A stretch of 64,000 nucleotides of DNA, from contig CAZKIO010000015.1 in the NCBI GenBank assembly GCA_964552795.1, positions 1 through 64,000 on the forward strand. Reading direction: 5' to 3'. Below the pieces are notes generated by a model, which made no database searches, was not told where the DNA came from, and worked only from the letters and a program-made list of their open reading frames with translations. The stretch is from JAEUHZ01 sp964552795 (GTDB taxonomy: Bacteria; Planctomycetota; UBA1135; GCA-002686595). Both the position numbers and the translations under genes were made by a program. The first letter of the stretch is position 1. Each line of letters opens with the position of its first letter. Below are positions 32,501-41,129 of this stretch, in pieces.

Positions 32501-35354
32501 CCCCCTGCTCGGAGACCTCGTGGCGGCCGGAACGGAACGCCGCGAGCGCCCCGCCCGTGTGCGATCCCGCCGCGGCCTCGATCTCCTCGGGCGTGCCCGC
32601 CGCGAGCAGGCGTCCGCCCTCGGCGCCGCCCTCGGGACCCAGGTCGATCACGTGGTCCGCAGCCAGCACCACGTCCAGGTTGTGCTCGATCACGACCACG
32701 GTGCTGCCGCGTTCGACGAGCGCCTGCAGCGCGGCGACGAGCCGCGCCACGTCCGAGAGGTGCAGCCCGGTCGTCGGCTCGTCGAGCACGTACAGGACGT
32801 GCCCGCTGGGCCGCCGCTGCAGTTCGGTGACGAGCTTGAGGCGCTGCGCCTCGCCGCCGGAGAGCGTCGTCGAGGGCTGGCCCAGCGTCAGGTAGCCCAG
32901 CCCGATCTCGACCATCGTCTCGAGCGGGCGCGCGATCTTGGGATGGTCGCGGAACAACTCCAGCGCGTCCTCGGCGGTGAGCGCCAGCACGTCCGCGATC
33001 GACTTGCCGCGGTAGCGCACGTCGAGCGTCTCGGACTGGAAGCGGTGGCCGCCGCAGTCCTCGCAGGGCACCGTGACCGGCGCCAGGAATTGCAGCTCGA
33101 CGTACTTCGCGCCCGCGCCGCCGCAGGCCTCGCAGCGTCCGCCGGCGACGTTGAACGAGAAGCGCGACTTGGTGTAGCCGCGCATGCGCGCCTCGGGCAG
33201 CGCCGCGAACAGGTCGCGAATCGGACCGAGCACGCCGGTGTACGTGGCCGGATTCGAACGCGGCGTGCGACCGATCGGCGCGGCGTCGATCGTCACGAGC
33301 GCCTCGAGGTGCGCGAGGCCGCTGATGCCGTCGTGCGCCTCGGGCGGCGGCGCCTCCAGCCCCAGGTGCCGGCGCACGCCGCGCTCCAGGATGCGGTTGA
33401 CCAGCGTCGACTTGCCCGAGCCGCTGACGCCCGTGACCACGGTCAGCGTGCCCAGCGGGAACGCGACGTCCACGCCCTTGAGGTTGAACGCGCGCGCGCC
33501 GTGGATGGTGAGCGCGTGCCCGTTCCCGCGGCGGCGCTCTGCCGGCGCTTCCAGCGCGATCTCGCCGCGCAGGAGCCGCCCCGTGGGCGTGTCGTGGCGC
33601 GCGATCTCCGCCGGCGGCCCCTGCGCCACGATGCGCCCGCCGTTGCGCCCCGCGCCGGGACCGACGTCCACGAGCCAGTCGGCGGCGCGCAGCGTGGCGT
33701 CGTCGTGCTCGACGACGACGACCGAGTTGCCCGCGTCGCGCAACGCGCGCAACGCGCCGAGCAGGCGTCCCTGGTCGCGCGCGTGCAGACCGATCGACGG
33801 CTCGTCCAGCACGTACAGCACGCCCTGCAGCCCCGCACCCAGTTGCGCGGCCAGGCGGATGCGCTGCGCCTCGCCGCCCGAGAGGGTCTCGGCCGAACGA
33901 TCGAGCGTCAGGTAGCCCAGGCCGACCTGCAGCAGGAACTCGACGCGCCGCAGGATCTCCTGCACCAGGTCCTGCGCGATGCGCCGCTCGCGCGGGCTGA
34001 GCGCGAGGCCGGCGAGCACCGCCGGCAGATCGCGGATCGGCGCGCGGGTCACGTCGCCCAGCGGCAGCGTGTCGAGCAGCACGGCGTTGGCCGCGGGTTT
34101 GAGCCGGCTGCCGTCGCAGGCCGGGCAGGTCTGGCGCGCCAGCAGGCGTTCGGCGTGCTTCTTGTGCGCGCCCGAGCGTGCCGCCTTCTCGACGGCCGGC
34201 AGCACGCCCTGGAAGCGCCGCTGCCAGCGCACGGAGCCGGAGTACTTCTGGCCCGACCAGCTGGCCTCGTCCTCGAAGCGCTCGTCGCCCGTCCCGAACA
34301 GGATGACCTTCTGCGCCGCGCGCGGCAGCGCCTTCCACGGCGTGTCGAGGTCGAAGTCGTGGGCCCGGGCGATCTGCTCCAGGAAGTCGAACTTGACGTG
34401 CGGGAAGACCAGCGCGCCGCCCGCGGCGCGCGTGACGGCCAGCGCGCCGGCGCGGATCGACAGCGCCGGATCGCGCACGACCGCGCGCTCGGAGGCCGAC
34501 AGCGTCTCGCCCAGACCCTCGCAGGTCTCGCACGCGCCGTGCGGCGAGTTGAACGAGAACAGGCGCGGTTCCAGCGGCGGGACTTCGCCGCCGCAGCCCG
34601 GGCAGGTGCGGCTGGTGGAGTACGTCCGCTCGCCGTCCTCGCCGGCGACCGTCACGTCGCCGCCCGAGAGCTCCAACGCCTGCTCCAGGGCCTCGCGCAG
34701 GCGCGCGATCTTCTCCTGCGCGGGCGTCACGCGGTCGATCACGGCTTCGACCGTGTGGCGCACGTAGCGTCCCAGTTCGGGCACGTCCTCGATGCGCGCC
34801 ACGTTGCCGTCGACCCGCGCGCGCACGAAGCCCTTGCGGCGCAGGCTCTCCAGCACTTCCTTGTGCTGGCCCTTGCGGTCGCGCACGAGGGGCGCGAGCA
34901 GCATCACGCTCTTCCCCCCGTTCTCGCGCAGGATCTGCTGCACGATGTCCTCGGGCGTCTGCGAGCGGATCGGCAGCCGGCATGCGGGGCAGTGCGGCCG
35001 CCCGGCGCGCGCGTACAGGACGCGCAGGTGGTCGACGATCTCGGTCAGCGTGCCGACGGTCGAGCGCGGCCCGCGCTGGATCGAACGCTGGTCGACGGCG
35101 ATGGCCGGCGAGAGCCCCTCGATGGACTCGACGTCGGGCTTCTCCATCTCGCCCAGGAACTGGCGCGCGTACGCCGAGAGCGTTTCGAGGAAGCGCCGCT
35201 GCCCCTCGCGGAACAAGGTGTCGAAGGCCAGCGAGGACTTGCCCGACCCCGACACCCCCGTGATCGCCACCAGCCGGTTGCGCGGCAGGTCCACGTCGAC
35301 CCCGGCCAGGTTGTTCTGGCGGGCCTTGCGGATCCGGATGTGGCCGTCGGTCAT
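29568..35354 (-). CDS. uvrA: tandem-fused double UvrA, excinuclease ABC damage-recognition subunit
   Basis: A 1928-residue protein, twice the usual ~940 residues: two complete UvrA units in one chain, with the junction near residue 950. Each half has two ABC ATPase sites: Walker A GVSGSGKSS and GVSGSGKST in half 1, GPSGSGKSS and GPSGSGKST in half 2. ABC signatures are LSGGEAQRIRLA, LSGGEAQRLKLV, LSGGEARRVRLS and LSGGEAQRVKLA, each with its D-loop (VLDEPSIGLH, VLDEPTTGLH and so on). Zinc modules are CPGCGG...CETC and CEAC...CEDC in half 1, CTEC...CPAC and CPAC...CESC in half 2. The chain would act as a covalent heterodimer loading UvrB at lesions. Long UvrAs of this kind are known in Planctomycetota and some other phyla. 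No start other than 35354 fits. Confidence 0.96.
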   Translation of the reverse strand: MTDGHIRIRKARQNNLAGVDVDLPRNRLVAITGVSGSGKSSLAFDTLFREGQRRFLETLSAYARQFLGEMEKPDVESIEGLSPAIAVDQRSIQRGPRSTVGTLTEIVDHLRVLYARAGRPHCPACRLPIRSQTPEDIVQQILRENGGKSVMLLAPLVRDRKGQHKEVLESLRRKGFVRARVDGNVARIEDVPELGRYVRHTVEAVIDRVTPAQEKIARLREALEQALELSGGDVTVAGEDGERTYSTSRTCPGCGGEVPPLEPRLFSFNSPHGACETCEGLGETLSASERAVVRDPALSIRAGALAVTRAAGGALVFPHVKFDFLEQIARAHDFDLDTPWKALPRAAQKVILFGTGDERFEDEASWSGQKYSGSVRWQRRFQGVLPAVEKAARSGAHKKHAERLLARQTCPACDGSRLKPAANAVLLDTLPLGDVTRAPIRDLPAVLAGLALSPRERRIAQDLVQEILRRVEFLLQVGLGYLTLDRSAETLSGGEAQRIRLAAQLGAGLQGVLYVLDEPSIGLHARDQGRLLGALRALRDAGNSVVVVEHDDATLRAADWLVDVGPGAGRNGGRIVAQGPPAEIARHDTPTGRLLRGEIALEAPAERRRGNGHALTIHGARAFNLKGVDVAFPLGTLTVVTGVSGSGKSTLVNRILERGVRRHLGLEAPPPEAHDGISGLAHLEALVTIDAAPIGRTPRSNPATYTGVLGPIRDLFAALPEARMRGYTKSRFSFNVAGGRCEACGGAGAKYVELQFLAPVTVPCEDCGGHRFQSETLDVRYRGKSIADVLALTAEDALELFRDHPKIARPLETMVEIGLGYLTLGQPSTTLSGGEAQRLKLVTELQRRPSGHVLYVLDEPTTGLHLSDVARLVAALQALVERGSTVVVIEHNLDVVLAADHVIDLGPEGGAEGGRLLAAGTPEEIEAAAGSHTGGALAAFRSGRHEVSEQGARGAALAPSDRLRVIGARTHNLKNVDVDLPRESLIVVTGPSGSGKSSLALDTVYSEGRRRFVESLSTYARQFLGSKDRAPVERVEGLGPAVAVEARAGASQPRSTVATTTEIHDHVRVLWARAATLRCPVHGEKLERTDAGRVARRILQDCDGGTGWIVAPILAAGADGDPEAVLRDRAAAWKKAGFVRLLVDGAEVRLDDPAATPAQGAALDLVIDRVKFGAESRARIAEAVEQAEVPGAGRVAVVLRGKGGPAGQPARRTYSTAGACTECGFRVDGALEPRHFSFNTHVGACPACDGLGRRVQCDPALLVTSPELSIEDGALHPKLGRYLAKGKGYYEMLLRTVAKAHKIRLDVPWERYTDAQRALLAHGTGAKASYRVEIERHTRNAEIQESFTAAWAGLCGHVDAWHAKTEDAEWAAILERVMTRRTCDACGGERLRPESRAATIGRVRLPEFLRLSVEASLRWVENLRAKARFGEAVAPVVAEIESRLRLLERVGLGYLTLDRASSTLSGGEARRVRLSASLGSQLVGVCYVLDEPTIGLHPQDVERLTDALLDLRSRGNTVIAVEHDLSIMRRADWILDMGPGSGRFGGEVVASGPPDVVRAHATSSTAAALRAEIPLERRAVPREGPRMTVQLGGAREHNLKGVDLEFAFGELTGVCGPSGSGKSTLVLDALVPALNNEAPEGRWKRITAPPGIRVVVVDASPIGRTPASVPATYAGLMEPLRELYARTPDAQVRGFDAARFSFNSPRGRCPACEGRGATRVEMQFLADLWLTCESCDGRRYAPEVLEVRHRGKSVADVLEMPVDEALEFFEHHPRLVEVLRTLSEVGLGYLQLGQSSTTLSGGEAQRVKLAAELFRADAGARSVLVLDEPTTGLSTRDVAHLLVVLDRLAARGNALLVIEHHTGLLSACDRLVELGPTGGEGGGRIIAQGTPAELAANPASVTGPWLEELRAARRPAPGAKRARRRVVG

Positions 35355-35400
35355 GGGATCGCCGTCGGCCGCCTGCCCCCGCGCCGGGGTCCCGGGAGGG

Positions 35401-35419
35401 GTTCCCGCTGCGCGCGAAC
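35401..35419. promoter_or_regulatory. imperfect palindrome upstream of uvrA, possible operator
   Basis: GTTCCCGC-tgc-GCGCGAAC: an 8+8 inverted repeat with one mismatch, ending 47 nt before the uvrA start at 35354. Outer half-sites GTTC/GAAC recall LexA-type sites, but the spacing does not match a LexA box I know. A TAGCTT box at 35435-35430 (minus) lies just upstream. The surrounding 235-nt gap 35355-35589 holds no gene. Confidence 0.3.
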
Positions 35420-35589
35420 ACAGTGCGGCAAGCTACGCAGGATAGCCGCGGCGGCGAGGCGCGGAAAGGCGCACCGGCGATCGCCCGCGAGGACCACTCC
35501 GGCGACGCCCGCGGGGCCGGTCGGAGGATCCCGCGCGCCGGGGTTGCCGCGGACGACGGCGAGAGCGGACGCGCGGCCCCCCCCGCGGC

Positions 35590-36411
35590 TCAGGCGCGCA
35601 CGTGAGCGCGCAGCGCCTCGAAGATCCCCTCGCCTGCCGCGACCACGTGCCCGGCGCGGAGCCATCCGTCACCGCCGTGCGCGTCCGTCACGCGCCCGCC
35701 CGCCTCGCGAACCAGCAACGCGCCTGCGGCGAGGTCGTGCGCGCCCAGGTGCAGTTCCCAGTACCCGTCGAGCCTCCCGGCGGCGACGAACGCCAGATCC
35801 ATCGCGGCCGAGCCCATGCGCCGGATCCCGCGGATCTTCAGGATCAGCCGGTCGAAGTTGGCGACGTTGTTGTTCTCGAGCTCGTTGCGCCGGTACGGAA
35901 AGCCCGTCGCCAGGACGGCCTCGGAGAGTGCCGCGCACGCGGACACGCGCACGCGGCGTCCGTCGAGGAACGCGCCGCCGCCGCGCCGCGCCGAGAACGT
36001 CTCCGCCAGGCGCGGCACGTGCACGACTCCGGCCAGCGGCTCCGCGCCCAGGTAGAGCGCCATCGAGACCGCGAAGGCAGGCAGTCCGTGCACGAAGTTG
36101 ACCGTCCCGTCGAGCGGGTCGAGGAACCAGCGCGGCCGCGCGTCGTCGCGCGCGTCGCGCACCTCCTCCTCGGCCTCGATCGCGTGGCCGGGGAACGCGC
36201 GCCGCAGGCGTTCCACCAGGAGGCGTTCGCTGGCCACGTCGGCCTCGGACACGAGATCGCGCGACGAGGACTTGGTTCCGACCACCGCGCGGTCGACGCG
36301 CCCGAAGCGCTCGAGCAGCAGCGCGCCCGCGTCGCGCGCGGCGGCCTCCGCCGTGCTCAGGACCTGGTCCAGTCCCGCGGGCGTGAACTCGCCGCCTTCA
36401 GCCACGCGCAC
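35590..36411 (-). CDS. inositol-monophosphatase-family phosphatase
   Basis: A 273-residue enzyme of the Li+-sensitive Mg2+-dependent phosphatase family (IMPase/SuhB-like). Metal and phosphate motifs: AIEAEEE (catalytic Glu), FLDPLDGTVNFVHGLPAF (DPLDGT) and MGSAAMDLAFVAAGRLDGYWE (third metal Asp and C-terminal helix pattern). The substrate could be inositol-1-phosphate, a sugar phosphate or a nucleotide; SuhB-type members also bind RNA polymerase, but sequence cannot decide. GTG start at 36411, overlapping the dacB stop by 14 nt; another GTG two codons later is possible. It is last in the galE-to-here run, with uvrA 235 nt further on. Confidence 0.92.
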   Translation of the reverse strand: MRVAEGGEFTPAGLDQVLSTAEAAARDAGALLLERFGRVDRAVVGTKSSSRDLVSEADVASERLLVERLRRAFPGHAIEAEEEVRDARDDARPRWFLDPLDGTVNFVHGLPAFAVSMALYLGAEPLAGVVHVPRLAETFSARRGGGAFLDGRRVRVSACAALSEAVLATGFPYRRNELENNNVANFDRLILKIRGIRRMGSAAMDLAFVAAGRLDGYWELHLGAHDLAAGALLVREAGGRVTDAHGGDGWLRAGHVVAAGEGIFEALRAHVRA

Positions 36412-38083
36412 CCGCCAGGATCCGGCAGATGCGGTCCTGCATGGGTTTCCACACGTGCGTGTTCAGGCCCTCCACGACCGGATACTCGACCAGGATCGAA
36501 AACACGAAGCGCTGCCCGTTCTCGGTGTCGAGCACGCCGGAGAGCGCGCTGGTGCCGCCGATGAAACCCGTCTTGGCGCGCACGCGGTCCTCCAGCCCCT
36601 GCATGCGGTCGTCCAGCGTACCGTCGGCGCGCGGTGCGGCCATCGAGTCCAGCAGCAGTTGCGCGCCCTTCCCGCCGCGTCGCAGCACCGCGCCGAGCAG
36701 CGCCGTGATCTGTCGCGCGCTGACCCGGTTGTCGCGCGACAGGCCCGAGCCGTCGACCTGCACGAAACCGTCCTCGGGAACGCCCAGTTGCCGCAGCGCG
36801 AGCGTCGTCGCCTGCTGGCCGCCCAGGCGGTCGCCCTGCCCGAACTGCGCGTGCCCCAGGGCGAAGAAGAGCTGGTCGGCGCAGGCGTTGTTCGAGTGCG
36901 CGTTGATCGGTCCGAGCAGGGATCCGATCGGCGTCGAGCACGTCGCCAGCAGGCGCGCGCCCGGCGTCGGCGGCGCTCGCTCGCGCCGCACGCCGCCCGC
37001 CACGTGGATGCCGTGGGCGCGCAGTTCCGCCAGCAGCGCGTTGCCGAACAGCGCGACCGGATCCGGTGCCGCGAAGCGGTACTCGCGCCCGCCGATGCCC
37101 TCCGGGATCTGGCCCTCGACGACGACCGTGCCCGTGCTGGCGCCGACGCGCACGTCGAGCTTCGCGCCGGCCGCGACCGTGCGCACGTCGAGCCGTTCGG
37201 GCAGGCCGTGTCCCCGCGGCAGCACCTCGATGGTCGCGCGCTGTCCGGCCGCGCCGGGCCGCACGCGCGCCGTCAGGCAGCCGGCGTTGGCGCTGAACCC
37301 GCCCGACAGCGCGCAGAACTCGCTCCAGCGCTGCCCCTCCGAGGGCCACGCGGGCCCCGGCCCGGGGACCAGGAAGCGGCCCTCGTCGAGCACCAGCGCG
37401 CCCTCGATCTCCCGGATCCCCGCGGCGCGCAACGCACCGATGGCGACCGCGAGTTGCGGTCCGACGTCGCCCCCCGCGCTGGGATCGTAGAGTGGATCCC
37501 CGCCGGCGTGCGCGCGCAGGTCGCCGCGCAGACGTCCCGCATCGATCGCGGCGTCGCTGGAGAGATGCGTGTGGAACTGCCAGTCCGGACCCAGGAGCAC
37601 CAGCGCGGCGGCGGTCGTGACGAGCTTCAGGTTCGAGGCCGGACGCAGCGCGCGATCCGCGTCGAGAGCCACGATCTCGCTGCCCGATGCGGCGTCGCGC
37701 ACGCCGACCGCGACGCTGACCTGCGCGGCGCGCACCCGGCCCTTGCTCTCGGCTTCCGCGCGCGCGACGGCCTCGGCGACCACCGCGCGGATGCGCTGCT
37801 CCAGCTCGCGATCGAGCCGTGCGGGCGCCGGGGGGGGCAGGCTGGCGAGCGGCGCGGCGGCCGGTGTGCTCGCCGGCGCATCGGCCGCGGGGGACGGCGC
37901 ATCCGACGCGGGCTCGTCGCCGGCGCCGGCGAACACTGGCCGCAGCAGCGGCCAGAGCAGGACCAGCAGCACCGCGTCGAGCAGGAGCAGCAGCGCGATC
38001 CGCGTGCGCCGCGCGTGTCGCCGGGCCGGCGCGTCGCCGCGCGGCGCGTCTCCCTTCTCCGCCTGTGTCCCGGTCCGCTGCAT
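36398..38083 (-). CDS. dacB: D-alanyl-D-alanine carboxypeptidase/endopeptidase (PBP4, DacB-like)
   Basis: A 561-residue class C penicillin-binding protein acting on peptidoglycan in the periplasm. A basic N-terminus and one membrane segment (ALLLLLDAVLLVLLWPLL) anchor it; an Ala/Pro-rich linker follows to about residue 80. Active-site motifs: SxxK as ASNLKLVTTAAAL, SxN as HSNNACADQLF, and KTG as RAKTGFIGGTSALSGVL, all intact. The insert between SxxK and SxN (LSGGFSANAGCLTARV) is typical of DacB. ATG at 38083 chosen because it opens directly onto the anchor. Its presence supports a Planctomycetota wall containing peptidoglycan. Operon partners are the NTF2-like gene upstream and the IMPase downstream. 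Confidence 0.93.
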   Translation of the reverse strand: MQRTGTQAEKGDAPRGDAPARRHARRTRIALLLLLDAVLLVLLWPLLRPVFAGAGDEPASDAPSPAADAPASTPAAAPLASLPPPAPARLDRELEQRIRAVVAEAVARAEAESKGRVRAAQVSVAVGVRDAASGSEIVALDADRALRPASNLKLVTTAAALVLLGPDWQFHTHLSSDAAIDAGRLRGDLRAHAGGDPLYDPSAGGDVGPQLAVAIGALRAAGIREIEGALVLDEGRFLVPGPGPAWPSEGQRWSEFCALSGGFSANAGCLTARVRPGAAGQRATIEVLPRGHGLPERLDVRTVAAGAKLDVRVGASTGTVVVEGQIPEGIGGREYRFAAPDPVALFGNALLAELRAHGIHVAGGVRRERAPPTPGARLLATCSTPIGSLLGPINAHSNNACADQLFFALGHAQFGQGDRLGGQQATTLALRQLGVPEDGFVQVDGSGLSRDNRVSARQITALLGAVLRRGGKGAQLLLDSMAAPRADGTLDDRMQGLEDRVRAKTGFIGGTSALSGVLDTENGQRFVFSILVEYPVVEGLNTHVWKPMQDRICRILAGARG

Positions 38084-38169
38084 GTGGAACCCGCGGTTCT
38101 CGCAATCCGCGGGCCCGCGATCAAGGCGCGGGCCGCCGTTCCGCGGCCGGGAGGGCCGCCGCCGAGGCC

Positions 38170-38490
38170 TCAGCGCACCTGTTCGAAGCGCTGGAACCGG
38201 CCGTCGCGCACCGAGAAGCGCACGGGCTGCGTGCGCGTCTGGAGGTCGCTCGCGCGCACCAGCAGCTCGCCCTTCCACTCGCGGCCGTCCTGCTCGGTGG
38301 CACCCACGCCGAACACGATCTGGCGCGGCACGTGCTCCAGGAACCGCCGGATCTCGTCGCGGCCGCACAGTTCGATCTCGACCTCTCCGAAGCGCGCGCG
38401 GTAGACCGCGTCGGGTGCGAACAGGCTGGCGCAGGCGGCCGTGTCCGAGGTCAGGAAGCGGGCGAAGCGCTGCAGCAGGTCGCGTTGCAT
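38170..38490 (-). CDS. small NTF2/SnoaL-like protein
   Basis: A 106-residue protein with ATG at 38490; the upstream in-frame extension is Ser/Arg/Pro-rich and unlikely to be translated. The pattern RFARFLTSDTAACASLFAPDAVYRARFGE, followed by GRDEIRRFLEHVPRQ and beta strands (WKGELLVRASDL, PVRFSVRDGRFQRFEQVR), is that of the cone-shaped NTF2-like fold used by SnoaL-type isomerases and many small ligand-binding proteins. Catalytic residues cannot be assigned. No signal peptide, so cytoplasmic. It lies between galE and dacB on the same strand with gaps of 142 and 86 nt. Confidence 0.65.
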   Translation of the reverse strand: MQRDLLQRFARFLTSDTAACASLFAPDAVYRARFGEVEIELCGRDEIRRFLEHVPRQIVFGVGATEQDGREWKGELLVRASDLQTRTQPVRFSVRDGRFQRFEQVR

Positions 38491-38632
38491 GGTCGAGGGG
38501 GCGGGCCGGGACTTCGATGGGGCCTTGCGGCTCCGGCCACTACCCCGCTCCAACGCCGGCGCTACCCGGTCCTTCCGACACACATGGAAAAAACTCTGTC
38601 GCGCGACCGTCGGCGCTCCGAGGCGCGCGGAC

Positions 38633-39661
<1,029 letters not shown>

Positions 39662-39670
39662 CGGGGGAGT

Positions 39671-40999
39671 CTACCCGCTGCGCCCGACCGCGGCTCCGGC
39701 GCGCTCGAGCGCCGTCCAGAAGTCCGGCCAGGACTTGGCGACGCAGCGGGGGTCGGACACCAGCACGCCCTCGACGCACAGGCCCAGGAGCGCGAACGCG
39801 AACGCCATGCGGTGATCGCCGCGCGGATCGAGAGGCGCGTGCGGCACGACGGGGCCGCGACCGGGGCGGATCTCCAGCGCGCGGTCCGTCGCGCGCGCCT
39901 CGAGACCGACCGCGCGCAGGCCCCCCGCCAGGACCTCGATGCGCGAACTCTCCTTGCCAGGCAGCGTGTCGAGTCCCGTGAGCCGCGAGGCCGCGCCGTG
40001 CGCGAGCGCGGCGCGCGCCGCCACGGCGGCCAGCACCGGGGCGAGGTCGGGCTCGCCCGAGAGGTCGAGTTCGACGCCGCGCGCCGGCGCGCCGCGTGCC
40101 CACAGGCCCGCGTCGTCGCGGCCCGCGTCGCAGCCGAAGGCCGCGAGGTGCTCGACGACGCGCGCGTCGCCCTGGTGCGTGCCGGCGGGGATCCCGCGCA
40201 CGCGCACCTCGCCGCCCGAGAGACAGCCGGCCGCCAGCGCGACGGCCGCGGCCGAGGCGTCGGCCTCGATCGCGAGCGGAGCCTCGGGCGCGCGCAACGG
40301 GCCCGCGACCGTGAAGCGCTCGACGCCGATCGTCGCGCGCGGCCGGACCGCGACGCCGAAGCGCGCCAGGGTCGCGATCGTCAGCGTCAGGTACGGCCGG
40401 CTCGGGATCGCGCCGCGCACCTCCAGGTCATGCTCGCCCGGATAGGCCGCGAGCGCGCACAGGAGCGCGCTGACCTCCTGGCTCGAGGACGGCGCATCGA
40501 TCGCGAGCGTGCTGGGCGGGCCGACGGGGGTCAACGCGACCGGCCAGCCGTCCGCATCCGGCGGATCGGTGCGCACGCCGGCCGCGCGCAACGCCGCGAA
40601 CAGCGCCGGGCTGCGCCGTGCGCGCAGCGTGCCGCGCGCCTCGACGCGGGCGTCGCGCGCTGCCGTCCCGCACAGCGCCAGGGCCGCGGTCGAGAGCCGC
40701 GCGAGCGTGCCGGATTCGCCCGCGTCCAGCGGCGCACCCGCGCTCCAGCCGCGGTGCGGTCCGGGCGGCCGGCCGTCGACCGCGACCGCGGCCGGCGCGA
40801 GCCGCTCGACGCGCGCACCGGCCGCGGCGATCAACGCCAGCGCGCGGCGCGCGTCGTCGCCGTCCGGGATTCCGGTGACGCGCGTGCGTCCGCCGCACAG
40901 CGCGGCCAGCACCAGCGCGCGCTGCGCCAGCGACTTCGACCCGGGGACCGCCACGTCGCCCGCGATCCTCCCGCCCGGTCGCAACCCCATCGACTCCAT
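39671..40999 (-). CDS. aroA: 3-phosphoshikimate 1-carboxyvinyltransferase (EPSP synthase)
   Basis: A 442-residue shikimate-pathway enzyme joining PEP to shikimate-3-phosphate. The N-terminal substrate motif is VPGSKSLAQRALVLAAL. The usual LxAGNxGTxxR PEP-binding loop appears as LDAGESGTLARLSTAAL. SSSQEVSALLCALA, EADASAAAVALAA, and LPGKESSRIEVLAGGLRAVG (the D-x-K-E-S/T-R region) follow. The closing motif is DHRMAFAFALLGL. The loop therefore departs from the commoner Asn-Ala form with Glu-Ser, and GSKS is followed by LAQRA rather than xTNRA; both are seen in divergent AroA proteins. Divergent from purC across 130 nt. galE follows 9 nt later. Confidence 0.92.
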   Translation of the reverse strand: MESMGLRPGGRIAGDVAVPGSKSLAQRALVLAALCGGRTRVTGIPDGDDARRALALIAAAGARVERLAPAAVAVDGRPPGPHRGWSAGAPLDAGESGTLARLSTAALALCGTAARDARVEARGTLRARRSPALFAALRAAGVRTDPPDADGWPVALTPVGPPSTLAIDAPSSSQEVSALLCALAAYPGEHDLEVRGAIPSRPYLTLTIATLARFGVAVRPRATIGVERFTVAGPLRAPEAPLAIEADASAAAVALAAGCLSGGEVRVRGIPAGTHQGDARVVEHLAAFGCDAGRDDAGLWARGAPARGVELDLSGEPDLAPVLAAVAARAALAHGAASRLTGLDTLPGKESSRIEVLAGGLRAVGLEARATDRALEIRPGRGPVVPHAPLDPRGDHRMAFAFALLGLCVEGVLVSDPRCVAKSWPDFWTALERAGAAVGRSG

Positions 41000-41129
41000 C
41001 AGGCGGGGAAGCGTACGCCGTCCGCGCGCCGAGTCACGCGCCGGCTCGCGGCGCCCGAGCGCGGCGCGCCCTTCGATCCGGCCGGTGCGGACTTCCCGCA
41101 GGCCCGGGAAAAGGGTACCTCACAGGAGC

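Noticed and set aside
29772..36101. 2109-codon open frame on the plus strand opposite uvrA
   Set aside because: Shadow of the GC-biased third positions of uvrA; the translation is low-complexity Arg/Val/His/Asp-rich with no domain, while uvrA is unmistakable.
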